Source of the DNA: Gammaproteobacteria bacterium UBA2675
GTDB lineage: Bacteria; Pseudomonadota; Gammaproteobacteria; Pseudomonadales; Pseudohongiellaceae
Direction of reading: 5' to 3'
Length of the DNA: 64,000 nucleotides
NCBI GenBank assembly: GCA_002354805.1
Contig: DEMH01000009.1
Location: forward strand, 62,001-126,000
Position 1 is the first letter of the stretch; every line of letters begins with the position of its first letter. The translations under genes were made by a program, and so were the position numbers. Under the pieces are notes generated by a model. That model saw nothing but the letters and a program-made list of their open reading frames with translations. It ran no database searches and had not been told where the DNA came from. Positions 25,355 through 34,488 of this stretch are shown here, piece after piece.

Positions 25355-26497
25355 CTATCGGTTTATATACCACTTACCCGCCTGTTTGCAGATATGCCCG
25401 GATAACTCCAACTGAAGCAGCTTCAGGTTCAGCGTCGGCAGTGCCAACTGTGAATGGCTCAACAGTGCATCACTGGTGACGCCATCGTCTGCAATTAGCC
25501 GCAATACGTCTGTACAGCCATTGGGAACCGACTCAGCTTTATCAGAAACTGCGTTTTCTGGAATGTCTTTGGCCTGCAACTCCAGCTGGCCCTGAACCAT
25601 TGGGGCGAGCTGCTCAATAATATCTGCGGCATTTTCCGCCAGTGTGGCGCCCTGGCGCAACAGTCGATGACATCCCCGGCTGCCCGGTAAATTGACCGAG
25701 CCGGGTACAGCGAAAACATGTCGCCCCTGCTCAAGAGCAAGACGTGCGGTAATAAGCGAGCCGCTGCGCAGCGTCGCTTCTATGACACATACTGCAAGAC
25801 TCAGCCCGCTGATAATCCGATTGCGCTGTGGAAAATGAAAGGCATCCGGCGGCGAGTGCAGCGGAAACTCGGAGATGACTGCACCTCTACCGCTGCCATG
25901 ACTGATTTTTGTAGCGAGCTCGGCATTAACCTTTGGATAAATTGTATTCAGGCCGCTGCCCAATACCGCAATGGTTGGTTTGTCCTGTATCACGCTGGCC
26001 ATATGTGCGGCCGTATCAATACCGCTGGCCAGCCCGCTGACCACAGTAAAGCCGGCGCGCCCAAGATCTGCGCTTATACGGCCCGCCAGGTCTCTGCCAT
26101 ACCGACTACAGTTTCGGCTGCCGACCAGCGCAATGCAGGGCTGGCAAAATACGCCTGGGTCGCCGCGGACAAACAGTATCGGCGGCGGGTCCGGCAATTC
26201 ACGCAACAGGACCGGATAGCGATGGTCATCGAACAGAACGAGACTGTGCCCGTCCTGTTCTCTCCATAACAGGGTCCGTTCGAGCGCCTGTCTTGCCTTG
26301 GAACCCGAATCTCTCGCAGTTCGTATGCGCTGAATAATGTCATTATCCAGTTTTAGTTGCTGCAGGCTGTTTATTGGCAATTCCAGTACGCCTTTGGCGC
26401 TGCCAGCCATGGCCAGCAATCGGTGCATGCGACTGGCGTGACTTTCGAGAGCATGGTAGAGCAGCAGGTAGCTTTCCAGATCTGTGCAGGGCACCAT
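25355..26497 (-). CDS. dprA: DNA-processing protein DprA (Smf)
   Basis: A 380-residue protein that binds single-stranded DNA and loads RecA in natural transformation. It has an N-terminal helical region (1-80), the DprA Rossmann-like core with GSRNCSRYGRDLAGRISADL, SGLASGIDTAAH, VLGSGLNTIYP and SEFPLHSPP, and a C-terminal winged-helix (DprA_WH) segment. First gene of the leftward group and divergent from def across 154 bp. The usual LysM-domain gene between dprA and def is missing here. Confidence 0.95.
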   Translation of the reverse strand: MVPCTDLESYLLLYHALESHASRMHRLLAMAGSAKGVLELPINSLQQLKLDNDIIQRIRTARDSGSKARQALERTLLWREQDGHSLVLFDDHRYPVLLRELPDPPPILFVRGDPGVFCQPCIALVGSRNCSRYGRDLAGRISADLGRAGFTVVSGLASGIDTAAHMASVIQDKPTIAVLGSGLNTIYPKVNAELATKISHGSGRGAVISEFPLHSPPDAFHFPQRNRIISGLSLAVCVIEATLRSGSLITARLALEQGRHVFAVPGSVNLPGSRGCHRLLRQGATLAENAADIIEQLAPMVQGQLELQAKDIPENAVSDKAESVPNGCTDVLRLIADDGVTSDALLSHSQLALPTLNLKLLQLELSGHICKQAGKWYINR

Positions 26498-26651
26498 TGT
26501 TTACCTCCGTGTATGATGTCTGAGGATGCGCATCCCGGCGCATCGCCTGTGCTACAATTCGCAATAATCTGCAAATCATCAGGGTCCTTTAGCGTTTATG
26601 GCACAGCTTGTGCGCTGTTGCCGAAACGATAATGTCTTTTCGGAGTGAACT

Positions 26652-27164
26652 ATGGCCAAACTCGAAATTCTGGAGTTTCCCGATCCGCGGCTGCGCACCG
26701 TGGCGGAGCCAATTGATACATTTGACGAAGCACTCAGTCAGCTGATTGATGACATGTTCGAGACCATGTATGAGGCGCCCGGCATTGGCCTCGCCGCAAC
26801 TCAGGTCAATGTGCACAAACAGCTGATTGTGATTGATATTTCCGAGGACAAAAGCGAGCCGCTGGTTTTCATCAACCCGGCCATCAAGGTGCTGGACGAT
26901 GAGCTTGCCGAATACGATGAGGGCTGCCTCTCGGTGCCTGGTTTTTACGAAACTGTCAGCCGGCCACGACAGGTCAAGATCAATGCTCTGGATCGGCACG
27001 GCGAGGCTTTTGAAATGGTGTCTGACGGCCTTCTCGCCACTTGTATCCAGCACGAGATGGACCATCTCAATGGCAAACTGTTTGTTGATTACCTGAGTAA
27101 TCTGAAACGGCAACGCATTCGCAGCAAACTCGAAAAAGCCCATAAACTGGCGGCGAACGGCTGA
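26652..27164 (+). CDS. def: Peptide deformylase
   Basis: Iron/zinc enzyme (170 aa) that removes the formyl group from nascent N-terminal Met. All three family motifs are present: GIGLAATQ, EGCLSVP and QHEMDHLNG, supplying Cys and two His ligands and the catalytic Glu. GGAG is found just upstream of the ATG at 26652. It starts the rightward def-fmt-rsmB-trkA-trkH series. A TACAAT sequence at 26553-26558 could be its -10 box but has no good -35 partner. Confidence 0.97.
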   Translation: MAKLEILEFPDPRLRTVAEPIDTFDEALSQLIDDMFETMYEAPGIGLAATQVNVHKQLIVIDISEDKSEPLVFINPAIKVLDDELAEYDEGCLSVPGFYETVSRPRQVKINALDRHGEAFEMVSDGLLATCIQHEMDHLNGKLFVDYLSNLKRQRIRSKLEKAHKLAANG

Positions 27165-27173
27165 TCCCATCTC

Positions 27174-28184
27174 ATGTCAAAACTCAAACTGGTGTTCGCC
27201 GGCACACCGGCGTTCGCCGCCAGCCACCTGCAGGCATTGATTGATGCTGGCCACAACATTGTGGCCGTATATACCCAACCCGATCGCGCCGCAGGACGGG
27301 GCAAGAAACTGCAGCCCAGCCCGGTCAAACAGCTTGCCCAACAGAACCAGCTGCCTGTGTTTCAGCCGGCCTCACTTAAAGATGCCGATGCGCAACGGGA
27401 GCTGTCAGCTCTGAATGCTGATCTTATGGTTGTTGTGGCCTATGGCCTGCTGTTGCCCCAGGCAGTTCTCGACATCCCGCGGCTCGGATGCATCAATGTT
27501 CATGCCTCACTTTTGCCGCGCTGGCGCGGTGCGGCGCCTATAGAGCGTGCCATTCTCGCTGGCGACAAACAGTCTGGCGTCACCATCATGCAAATGGACG
27601 CCGGTCTCGATACCGGAGCCATGATCCACAAAATCGAGACGCCCATTTCTGACGCAGACGATCGTCAGACCCTTGAAAACCGCCTTGCCGTGCTGGGTTG
27701 CCAGGCTCTGATACATACGCTGGCAAATTTCGATTCATTGGCGTCCAGCGCCGAGCCACAAACCGATGACGGGACGACGTATGCGCGCAAGCTGGAGAAG
27801 TCAGAGGCCCTAATAGACTGGAGCCAGACCGCGGAAGAGATTAACCGCTGCATCCGTGCCGGTATAGGCAGAAATCCAGCCTACACTTTCATAAATGGCG
27901 AGCGTATAAGGTTCATCCGTGCACAGGTGCTCAGTGGCAAACAGAATCAGTCACCTGGCACGATCCTCGGCACGGTCGATCTGACTTGCGCTGATTCGAC
28001 GACCGGCGCCGCCCAGGGCCAGAGCCTCAAATCGCTCCGTATTGCCTGTCAAGATGGCGAACTGGCGCTTCAGCAGGTTCAGCTACCCGGCAAGAACGTC
28101 ATGTCTGTCACTGATCTTCTGAATGCGCGACGCGCCATGGTTGAACCCGGCAACCAGTTCTCCAGCATCGAGACTCCCTCGTGA
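27174..28184 (+). CDS. fmt: Methionyl-tRNA formyltransferase
   Basis: Enzyme (336 aa) that formylates initiator Met-tRNA with 10-formyl-THF. N-terminal transferase domain has VVAYGLLLPQAVLDIPRLG, the SLLPRWRGAAPI motif and the catalytic Asn-His-Asp region (NVHASLLP, MDAGLDTGAM); a C-terminal OB-like tRNA-binding domain follows. It is 9 bp after def and its stop overlaps the rsmB GTG start (GTGA), so the pair is coupled. Length somewhat above the E. coli enzyme. Confidence 0.97.
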   Translation: MSKLKLVFAGTPAFAASHLQALIDAGHNIVAVYTQPDRAAGRGKKLQPSPVKQLAQQNQLPVFQPASLKDADAQRELSALNADLMVVVAYGLLLPQAVLDIPRLGCINVHASLLPRWRGAAPIERAILAGDKQSGVTIMQMDAGLDTGAMIHKIETPISDADDRQTLENRLAVLGCQALIHTLANFDSLASSAEPQTDDGTTYARKLEKSEALIDWSQTAEEINRCIRAGIGRNPAYTFINGERIRFIRAQVLSGKQNQSPGTILGTVDLTCADSTTGAAQGQSLKSLRIACQDGELALQQVQLPGKNVMSVTDLLNARRAMVEPGNQFSSIETPS

Positions 28185-29539
28185 CGCCCGCCCAGATACG
28201 GGCTCAGGCCGCCACAATTCTGGCGAGCCTGGTAAAACAGCAGGGCTCTCTGGCCAGCCTGCTGCCTAAACCGGGTGAGGGGACAGAATCAGCAGATGGT
28301 CAGGCACTGCTCAGGGAGTTGTGTTTTGGTACCTGCCGCTGGTTTTTCCAGCTGGAGAGCCAATTGTCTGGCCTTCTCGACAAACCTATACGACGCAAAG
28401 ACGCAGACATTCACTGCCTGTTGCTGATCGGCCTGTATCAACTGCAGCACCTCCGGCTGCCGGATTATGCTGCCATCAATGAGACCGTCAATGCCGCTGT
28501 CACCCTGAAGAAAGTCTGGGCCAAACGGCTGATCAACGGGGTGTTGAGACAGTGGCAGCGTCAACAAAAAAAGACTGACGATACCGGCTCGCTGTTTGAT
28601 GATACGGCAGCGATCGCTGACTCCTATCCGGCATGGCTGCGCTCGGCCATCACCCAGGCCTGGCCGGACAGATGTGATGAGGTGCTGAAGCAGGGCAACC
28701 TGCATCCGCCGATGACCCTGAGGGTCAATCTCTCAAAAATTTCCCGGGACACATATCTTGAAAAGCTGGCAGGGCAGAACATAAGTGCTTCAGCCGGCAA
28801 GCTTGCCGACAGCGCCATCTATCTGGAAAAAGCGCTGTCTGTTCATGCGCTCCCTGGTTTCGCAGAGGGGTGGGTTAGCGTTCAGGATGAAGCATCGCAA
28901 TTAATCCCCGCATTGCTGGCACCACAACCGGGAGATCATCTGCTTGATGCCTGCGCTGCACCCGGCGGCAAGACAGCGCACCTGCTGGAATCACAGCCGG
29001 AGTTGGCATCATTGCTGGCACTGGACAGTGACAGTCGCCGGCTGCAGCGTGTCCACCAGAATCTGCAGCGCCTTCAGCTGCACGAGGCACCGGTCACAGT
29101 TGTTTGCGCAGATGCAGGCCAGCCAGACTCATGGTGGAGTGGTGATCAATTTGACCGGATTCTGCTCGATGCTCCATGTTCAGCAACAGGAGTCATCCGC
29201 CGTCAGCCCGACATTAAGGTTTTGCGTAAATCAGAGCATTTAGGTCAGTTGCTGAATATTCAGGCCCGGCTTCTTGACGCCATGTGGCTGTGTCTTGCGC
29301 CGGGTGGTGTGATGCTTTACACAACCTGCTCAATTCTTCCGGCAGAAAACACTCAACAGCTTGAGTCCTTTTTGGAACGCACCCCAGACGCCGAATGTCT
29401 GCCCCTGTTGACAGAACATTCCGGGGAGCCTTGGGCAGCTGATTGTGAAACCCCGGGACGCCGGTTTGGTCGACAGCTGTTGCCGAGCGATGGTGGGCCC
29501 GACGGTTTTTTTTATGCATTGCTGAAAAAACAACAATAA
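28181..29539 (+). CDS. rsmB: 16S rRNA (cytosine-967-C5)-methyltransferase RsmB
   Basis: A 452-residue SAM-dependent RNA methyltransferase. The N-terminal NusB-like domain (about 1-150) is followed by a Rossmann methyltransferase domain with DACAAPGGKTAHLLE, and the two catalytic Cys in DAPCSATGVIRR and YTTCSILPAEN. The GTG start at 28181 overlaps the fmt stop. Downstream, 115 bp without a gene separate it from trkA. Confidence 0.96.
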   Translation: MTPAQIRAQAATILASLVKQQGSLASLLPKPGEGTESADGQALLRELCFGTCRWFFQLESQLSGLLDKPIRRKDADIHCLLLIGLYQLQHLRLPDYAAINETVNAAVTLKKVWAKRLINGVLRQWQRQQKKTDDTGSLFDDTAAIADSYPAWLRSAITQAWPDRCDEVLKQGNLHPPMTLRVNLSKISRDTYLEKLAGQNISASAGKLADSAIYLEKALSVHALPGFAEGWVSVQDEASQLIPALLAPQPGDHLLDACAAPGGKTAHLLESQPELASLLALDSDSRRLQRVHQNLQRLQLHEAPVTVVCADAGQPDSWWSGDQFDRILLDAPCSATGVIRRQPDIKVLRKSEHLGQLLNIQARLLDAMWLCLAPGGVMLYTTCSILPAENTQQLESFLERTPDAECLPLLTEHSGEPWAADCETPGRRFGRQLLPSDGGPDGFFYALLKKQQ

Positions 29540-29654
29540 TGCATTGAAAAGATGCCTAATGGCTTGTATCTGGTTGGTACCCGCCGGATAATTTGATGGC
29601 AGCGGCACCATCCGGACGCATAAGAAGGATCAAGGCGCAGGAGCCTGCTTTTAC

Positions 29655-31028
29655 ATGAAAATAATTATTCTGGGCTGCAATGCGGTCAGTGCCTCACTGG
29701 CTGAAAACCTGGCAAGCGAAAATACCGATATCACCCTGGTTGACCCGGATGCAGAAGCCCTGCGGGAACTCAAGGACAGACTGGACATCGGTATCGCACA
29801 GGGCTGGCCTTCTCACCCTGATGTGTTGCGTGCCGCCGGCGCCGACGATGCCGACATGATCATCGCCGTGACAGAAAACGACGAGATCAATATGGTCGCC
29901 TGCCAGATTGCGTTCTCTGTTTTTAAAACCCCCAAAAAGATCTGTCGCCTGCGCTCGGCGTCATATATTGCCCAGGACGACCTGTTCCGTCCTGACGCCA
30001 TACCCCTCGATGTTGTCATCAGCCCGGAATTGCTGGTTTCCAACTATATCCGTCGTCTGATTGAGTTGCCCGGATCACTGCAGGTTCTCGATTTTGCCGA
30101 TGGCAATGCACAGCTGGTGGCGGTTCGTGCTTATTACGGCGGGCCGCTGGTCGGTCAGGAGATCCGCTTTCTGCGTGAGCACATGCCCAATGTGGATGCT
30201 CGTGTGGCGGCTATTTTCCGCCGCAACCGCGCCATTACTCCTGAGGGTTCTACCGTCATCGAAGCAGACGACGAAGTCTTTTTTATCGCGGCTCCCAAAA
30301 ACATCAAAGCAGTCATCAGCGAACTGCGCCGCATGGATCGACCTTACAAACGCTTGATCATCGCTGGCGGCGGCAACATTGGCGCGCGCCTGGCCTCAGC
30401 GCTGGAAGAGCGTTACCAGGTTAAAGTGATTGAACACAATCCGGATCGCTGCGCCTATCTGTCCGAGTTTCTTAATCGAGCTGTGGTCCTGAATGGTATT
30501 TCCTCTGACAAAAAGCTGTTACAGGAAGAGGGCATCGCGGATACCGATGTTTTCCTGGCCCTTACCAATGACGATGAGGCAAATATCATGTCGTCATTGC
30601 TGGCGAAACGCCTCGGGGCGCGCAAGGTCATGTGTCTTATCAGCAACCCGGCTTATGTGGACCTGGTGCAGGGCGGTGAAATCGACATTGCAATCTCACC
30701 TCAGCAGGCATCGATTGGCAGTCTGCTGACTCATATTCGCAAAGGTGACATTGTTAATGTGCATTCACTACGACGGGGCGCCGCAGAGGCGCTGGAGGCA
30801 ATCGCGCACGGTGACAGCCAGTCGTCTAAAGTGGTGGGTCGTGCTATCGAGGATATAGATCTGCCCCATGGCACAACCATCGGCGCTATCGTCCGGGATG
30901 AAGAAGTGTTGATTGCCCATGACGATATCGTGATCGAGCCCGAAGACCACGTCATTTTGTTCCTCACCGACAAGAAACGCATTCCTGAAGTAGAGCGTCT
31001 GTTTGCTGTTGGATTCGCCTTTTTCTGA
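29655..31028 (+). CDS. trkA: Trk potassium uptake system NAD-binding protein TrkA
   Basis: Peripheral membrane regulator (457 aa) that gates the TrkH potassium channel in response to nucleotides. It has the full RCK duplication: TrkA-N, TrkA-C, TrkA-N, TrkA-C. The second Rossmann motif is intact (GGGNIG), but the first reads GCNAVS instead of the usual GAGQVG, losing two glycines. The rest aligns end to end with E. coli TrkA (for example REHMPNVDARVAAIFRR, NDDEANIMSSLLAKR). trkH follows after 20 bp. Confidence 0.96.
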   Translation: MKIIILGCNAVSASLAENLASENTDITLVDPDAEALRELKDRLDIGIAQGWPSHPDVLRAAGADDADMIIAVTENDEINMVACQIAFSVFKTPKKICRLRSASYIAQDDLFRPDAIPLDVVISPELLVSNYIRRLIELPGSLQVLDFADGNAQLVAVRAYYGGPLVGQEIRFLREHMPNVDARVAAIFRRNRAITPEGSTVIEADDEVFFIAAPKNIKAVISELRRMDRPYKRLIIAGGGNIGARLASALEERYQVKVIEHNPDRCAYLSEFLNRAVVLNGISSDKKLLQEEGIADTDVFLALTNDDEANIMSSLLAKRLGARKVMCLISNPAYVDLVQGGEIDIAISPQQASIGSLLTHIRKGDIVNVHSLRRGAAEALEAIAHGDSQSSKVVGRAIEDIDLPHGTTIGAIVRDEEVLIAHDDIVIEPEDHVILFLTDKKRIPEVERLFAVGFAFF

Positions 31029-31048
31029 TCTGGAGTTAAGCACTTACT

Positions 31049-32500
31049 ATGCATTTTGCCGTTGTCGCCCGCATACTTGGTGTTTTGCTGATGCTGTTCA
31101 GCATGCTGGCCAATCTGCCCTCCATTCTGGTTTCTTTCCTGTATGGGGACGGCGAAGTGAGCTCGTTCTGGACCTCCGCCATGATCACCTTTGCGACCGG
31201 ATTCATTCTCTGGCTGGTGACGCTTCGCTCCAAGAAAGAGCTACGCACTCGTGACGGCTTCCTGGTCGTGACACTGTTCTGGACAGTATTGAGCACATTC
31301 GGTGCATTACCCTTCCTATTCTCGCTGGATGTCCGCCTGTCAGTGACAGACGCGGTATTCGAATCCTTTTCGGGGCTGACGACTACCGGTGCAACGGTTA
31401 TTACCGGGCTTGATGTGCTGCCCAAGTCAATCCTGTTTTACCGGGCCCAGCTGCAGTGGCTGGGCGGTATGGGTATCGTTGCCCTTGCGGTGGCCGTGCT
31501 GCCCATGCTGGGTATCGGTGGTATGCAGCTGTATCGGGCAGAAAGCCCGGGGCCCGTGAAAAACGACAACCTGGTTCCCCGCCTGGCGGAAACTGCCAAG
31601 GCACTGTGGTACATCTATCTTGGATTGACGGTGACTTGCGCCCTTGCTTACTGGGCGGCCGGCATGAATCTGTTCGACGCCATCTGTCACAGCTTCACAA
31701 CCGTTGCGATCGGTGGTTTCTCCAACTATGACGCCAGTATCGGGTATTTTGACAGCAATATAGTAAATCTTATTGCGGTGGCATTCATGTTTCTGGCGGG
31801 TATCAACTTTGCGTTGCACTTCACCGCCTGGCAGCGGCGCAGCCTGATTCAATACGTTCGCGACCCGGAGACGAAGTTCTATGCGGCGGTCCTGGCTGGG
31901 ATTGCCTTGTTCACGATCATTGTTTTGTATGCCACAGAAACATACGACATGCAGAACTCGTTTATCCACGGGCTGTTTCAGACTGTTTCTATCGCGACCA
32001 CAACGGGTTATACAACAGCTGACTTCAACGCCTGGCCATATGCATTACCGTATCTGCTGATTTACGCCTCCATAATCGGCGCCTGCGCGGGTTCTACCGG
32101 CGGCGGTATGAAGGTAATCCGGATATTGCTGATCTTTAAGCAGGGCATTCGTGAGGTCAAACGGCTGATTCACCCTAACGCCATTATTTCAGTCAAATTG
32201 GGCCGTCGAATGGTTCCCGACCGGGTAATTGAATCAGTCTGGGGATTCTTCGCCGTCTATGTGATGGTCTATATGGCTCTGCTCATCATGCTGCTTGCCA
32301 TGGGCATGGAGGTATTGACCGCATTCAGCGCCGTGGGTGCCAGTCTTAACAACCTGGGCCCTGGGCTCGAGGGCGTTGCAGCCAATTACGCCAATATATC
32401 CGATCCGGCCAAATGGGTGCTTTGTCTGGCCATGCTGTTGGGACGTCTGGAGATCTTCACGCTGCTGGTGCTGTTCCTGCCAATGTTCTGGCGACGCTGA
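31049..32500 (+). CDS. trkH: Trk potassium transporter TrkH
   Basis: Inner-membrane potassium channel-like transporter (483 aa) that works with TrkA. Four M1-P-M2 repeats are recognisable from filter-region stretches SFSGLTTTGATVITGLD, CHSFTTVAIGGFSNYD, FQTVSIATTTGYTTADF and FSAVGASLNNLGPGLEG, each with a Gly at the selectivity position. N-terminal two helices precede them. It follows trkA, consistent with a trkAH operon. It converges on the acyltransferase gene with a 34-bp gap and no clear terminator. Confidence 0.96.
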   Translation: MHFAVVARILGVLLMLFSMLANLPSILVSFLYGDGEVSSFWTSAMITFATGFILWLVTLRSKKELRTRDGFLVVTLFWTVLSTFGALPFLFSLDVRLSVTDAVFESFSGLTTTGATVITGLDVLPKSILFYRAQLQWLGGMGIVALAVAVLPMLGIGGMQLYRAESPGPVKNDNLVPRLAETAKALWYIYLGLTVTCALAYWAAGMNLFDAICHSFTTVAIGGFSNYDASIGYFDSNIVNLIAVAFMFLAGINFALHFTAWQRRSLIQYVRDPETKFYAAVLAGIALFTIIVLYATETYDMQNSFIHGLFQTVSIATTTGYTTADFNAWPYALPYLLIYASIIGACAGSTGGGMKVIRILLIFKQGIREVKRLIHPNAIISVKLGRRMVPDRVIESVWGFFAVYVMVYMALLIMLLAMGMEVLTAFSAVGASLNNLGPGLEGVAANYANISDPAKWVLCLAMLLGRLEIFTLLVLFLPMFWRR

Positions 32501-32534
32501 CGCCTGGATAACTGACCGCGGGGCATCTTCAAGC

Positions 32535-33350
32535 CTAATAGAACCGCTCAATTTCATCGTCCGGTCGCTTGCGATAACGTTTGTAGCTCCACTGATATTG
32601 GCTGGGCAAGGCGCGAATACATCGCTCTACTGAGCGATTCATGGCTGCCGCCGCAGAAGCCGAATCTGCCTCATAAATACCATCATCGGCCGGTTCAAAT
32701 ACCACGTGATAGCCACGACCGCCGGACAACCTCTCCGCGTAAGCAAAAATGACCTGTGAGCCGGTTCGGCTGGCAAGTTTAGGGACCAGTGTCATGGTGT
32801 AAGCCTGGATGCCAAACAACGGGGCGAATACACCACCCTCATTTCGAGGCTGCTGGTCAGGCAGGATCCCCGTGGCACCGCCCTGCAACAAAGCCTTGTT
32901 GAGACGCACAACACCCTGACGGTCGGTGGCGACCAGTTCGGCGCCGGCTTTGGCTCTAGAACCGGCGACAAGCGCGTTGAGGCCCTTGATTTTTGGTGGC
33001 TTGTAGAGTGTTGTCAGCGGCCCCAATGTTGAAACGTAAAGTCCCAGCGCTTCCCAGCTACCGAGGTGTGGGGACGCATAGATGATACCTTTGCCGCTGG
33101 CCTGGGCGTTTTCGACATGTTCCATACCATCAACGCTGACAATCATGCTCAAAACGTGATCAATGGACCGGCACCACATATGGCCGAGTTCCAGACCTGT
33201 CTTGATTGTCTCCTTGATACTCTCTTTGGCAAGTTTCTGAGTTTGCTCAGAGCCCAGCTCCGGGAATACCCGCTGCAGATTGATCAGCGTGACACGGCGG
33301 GTTTCTGTAGGCAGCAAATACACGAGTGTGCCAATGGCATTCCCAATCAT
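32535..33350 (-). CDS. Lysophospholipid / lipid A acyltransferase (LpxL/HtrB family), N-terminus uncertain
   Basis: A LPLAT-family protein (271 aa from the first ordinary start) with the catalytic HxxxxE in SPHLGSWEALG, the ILPDQQPRNEGGVFAPLFG segment and the family C-terminus YQWSYKRYRKRP. The same frame continues upstream of the ATG at 33350 with 23 more family-like residues (LKTAIIKF... WFPLPALH), but no ATG, GTG or TTG occurs before the in-frame TAA at about 33465. The true start may be a rare codon, or a frameshift may separate it from ATG codons in another frame. Likely an inner-membrane lipid A acyltransferase. Confidence 0.85.
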   Translation of the reverse strand: MIGNAIGTLVYLLPTETRRVTLINLQRVFPELGSEQTQKLAKESIKETIKTGLELGHMWCRSIDHVLSMIVSVDGMEHVENAQASGKGIIYASPHLGSWEALGLYVSTLGPLTTLYKPPKIKGLNALVAGSRAKAGAELVATDRQGVVRLNKALLQGGATGILPDQQPRNEGGVFAPLFGIQAYTMTLVPKLASRTGSQVIFAYAERLSGGRGYHVVFEPADDGIYEADSASAAAAMNRSVERCIRALPSQYQWSYKRYRKRPDDEIERFY

Positions 33351-33540
33351 GTGCAGCGCCGGTAGTGGGAACCACGCCAGTATGTTTAATGCGAATTTGA
33401 TAATCGCGGTCTTCAGGGTGTCGATAGGAGTGCTCTCCAGAGCTTGTTCATAGTGAAAGCCATCATTTTAGCGCAGTGGATATTAACTGCCTAATCCCGC
33501 ATAATTGCGCCTTTTCAACCGTTTTACATTGGGGTGAGAC

Positions 33541-34464
33541 TTGTCAGACGTTACAACCTTCCAGGGCCTGATTCTGGCGCTTCAGGACTTCTGGGCGAAG
33601 CAGGGCTGTGTGGTATTGCAGCCGCTGGACCTCGAAGTGGGAGCGGGCACCTTCCATCCGGCGACGTTTTTGCGAGCGATCGGCCCGGAAAGCTGGCGCA
33701 CGGCTTATGTTCAGCCCAGCCGCCGCCCGACAGATGGTCGATATGGCGAGAACCCAAACCGGTTGCAGCACTACTACCAGTTTCAGGTGATTCTGAAGCC
33801 ATCGCCGCCCGATATCCAGGATCTGTACTTTGCCTCTTTGAAACATCTCGGCATTGACCCACAGGTTCACGATATTCGCTTTGTTGAAGACAACTGGGAG
33901 TCGCCGACGCTGGGTGCCTGGGGTCTGGGCTGGGAAGTCTGGCTGAACGGCATGGAAGTTACACAGTTTACCTATTTCCAGCAGGTCGGTGGCCTTGAGT
34001 GTTTCCCGGTCAGTGGCGAGATTACTTACGGGCTTGAGCGAATCGCCATGTATCTGCAGGGTGTGGACAGCCTCTATGACCTGGTCTGGACGCGCGGACC
34101 GGAAGGGGATGTGACTTACGGCGACGTATTCCATCAGAATGAAGTTGAAATGTCCGCGTATAACTTCGAACACGCCAATGTTGATGCGTTGTTCCGCAAC
34201 TTTGATGAGTGCGAAGCTGCGTGTAGCCAACTGATTGAGAAAGGCCTGGCTCTGCCTGCTTATGAGCAGGTATTGAAAGCCTCGCATTATTTCAACCTGC
34301 TTGATGCCAGACAGGCTATTTCGGTAACCGAGCGTCAGCGCTTTATTCTGCGGGTCCGTACCCTGTCTCGTCAGGTTGCAGAGGCGTATTACGAAAGCCG
34401 TCGCAAACTTGGGTTCCCGCTGGCGCCAGAAGCGCTGCGGCAGGCCGCGTTAAACACCCAGTAA
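33541..34464 (+). CDS. glyQ: Glycyl-tRNA synthetase alpha subunit
   Basis: Catalytic subunit (307 aa) of the alpha2beta2 bacterial GlyRS. It matches the family almost throughout, for example QGCVVLQPLDLEVGAGTFHP, SRRPTDGRYGENPNRLQHYY and DNWESPTLGAWGLGWEVWLN. The start is TTG at 33541, with GGGGTGA 4-10 nt upstream; no in-frame ATG fits. glyS follows after 24 bp. Confidence 0.97.
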   Translation: MSDVTTFQGLILALQDFWAKQGCVVLQPLDLEVGAGTFHPATFLRAIGPESWRTAYVQPSRRPTDGRYGENPNRLQHYYQFQVILKPSPPDIQDLYFASLKHLGIDPQVHDIRFVEDNWESPTLGAWGLGWEVWLNGMEVTQFTYFQQVGGLECFPVSGEITYGLERIAMYLQGVDSLYDLVWTRGPEGDVTYGDVFHQNEVEMSAYNFEHANVDALFRNFDECEAACSQLIEKGLALPAYEQVLKASHYFNLLDARQAISVTERQRFILRVRTLSRQVAEAYYESRRKLGFPLAPEALRQAALNTQ

Positions 34465-34488
34465 TTTACCCAACCGATTGCAGCTATC

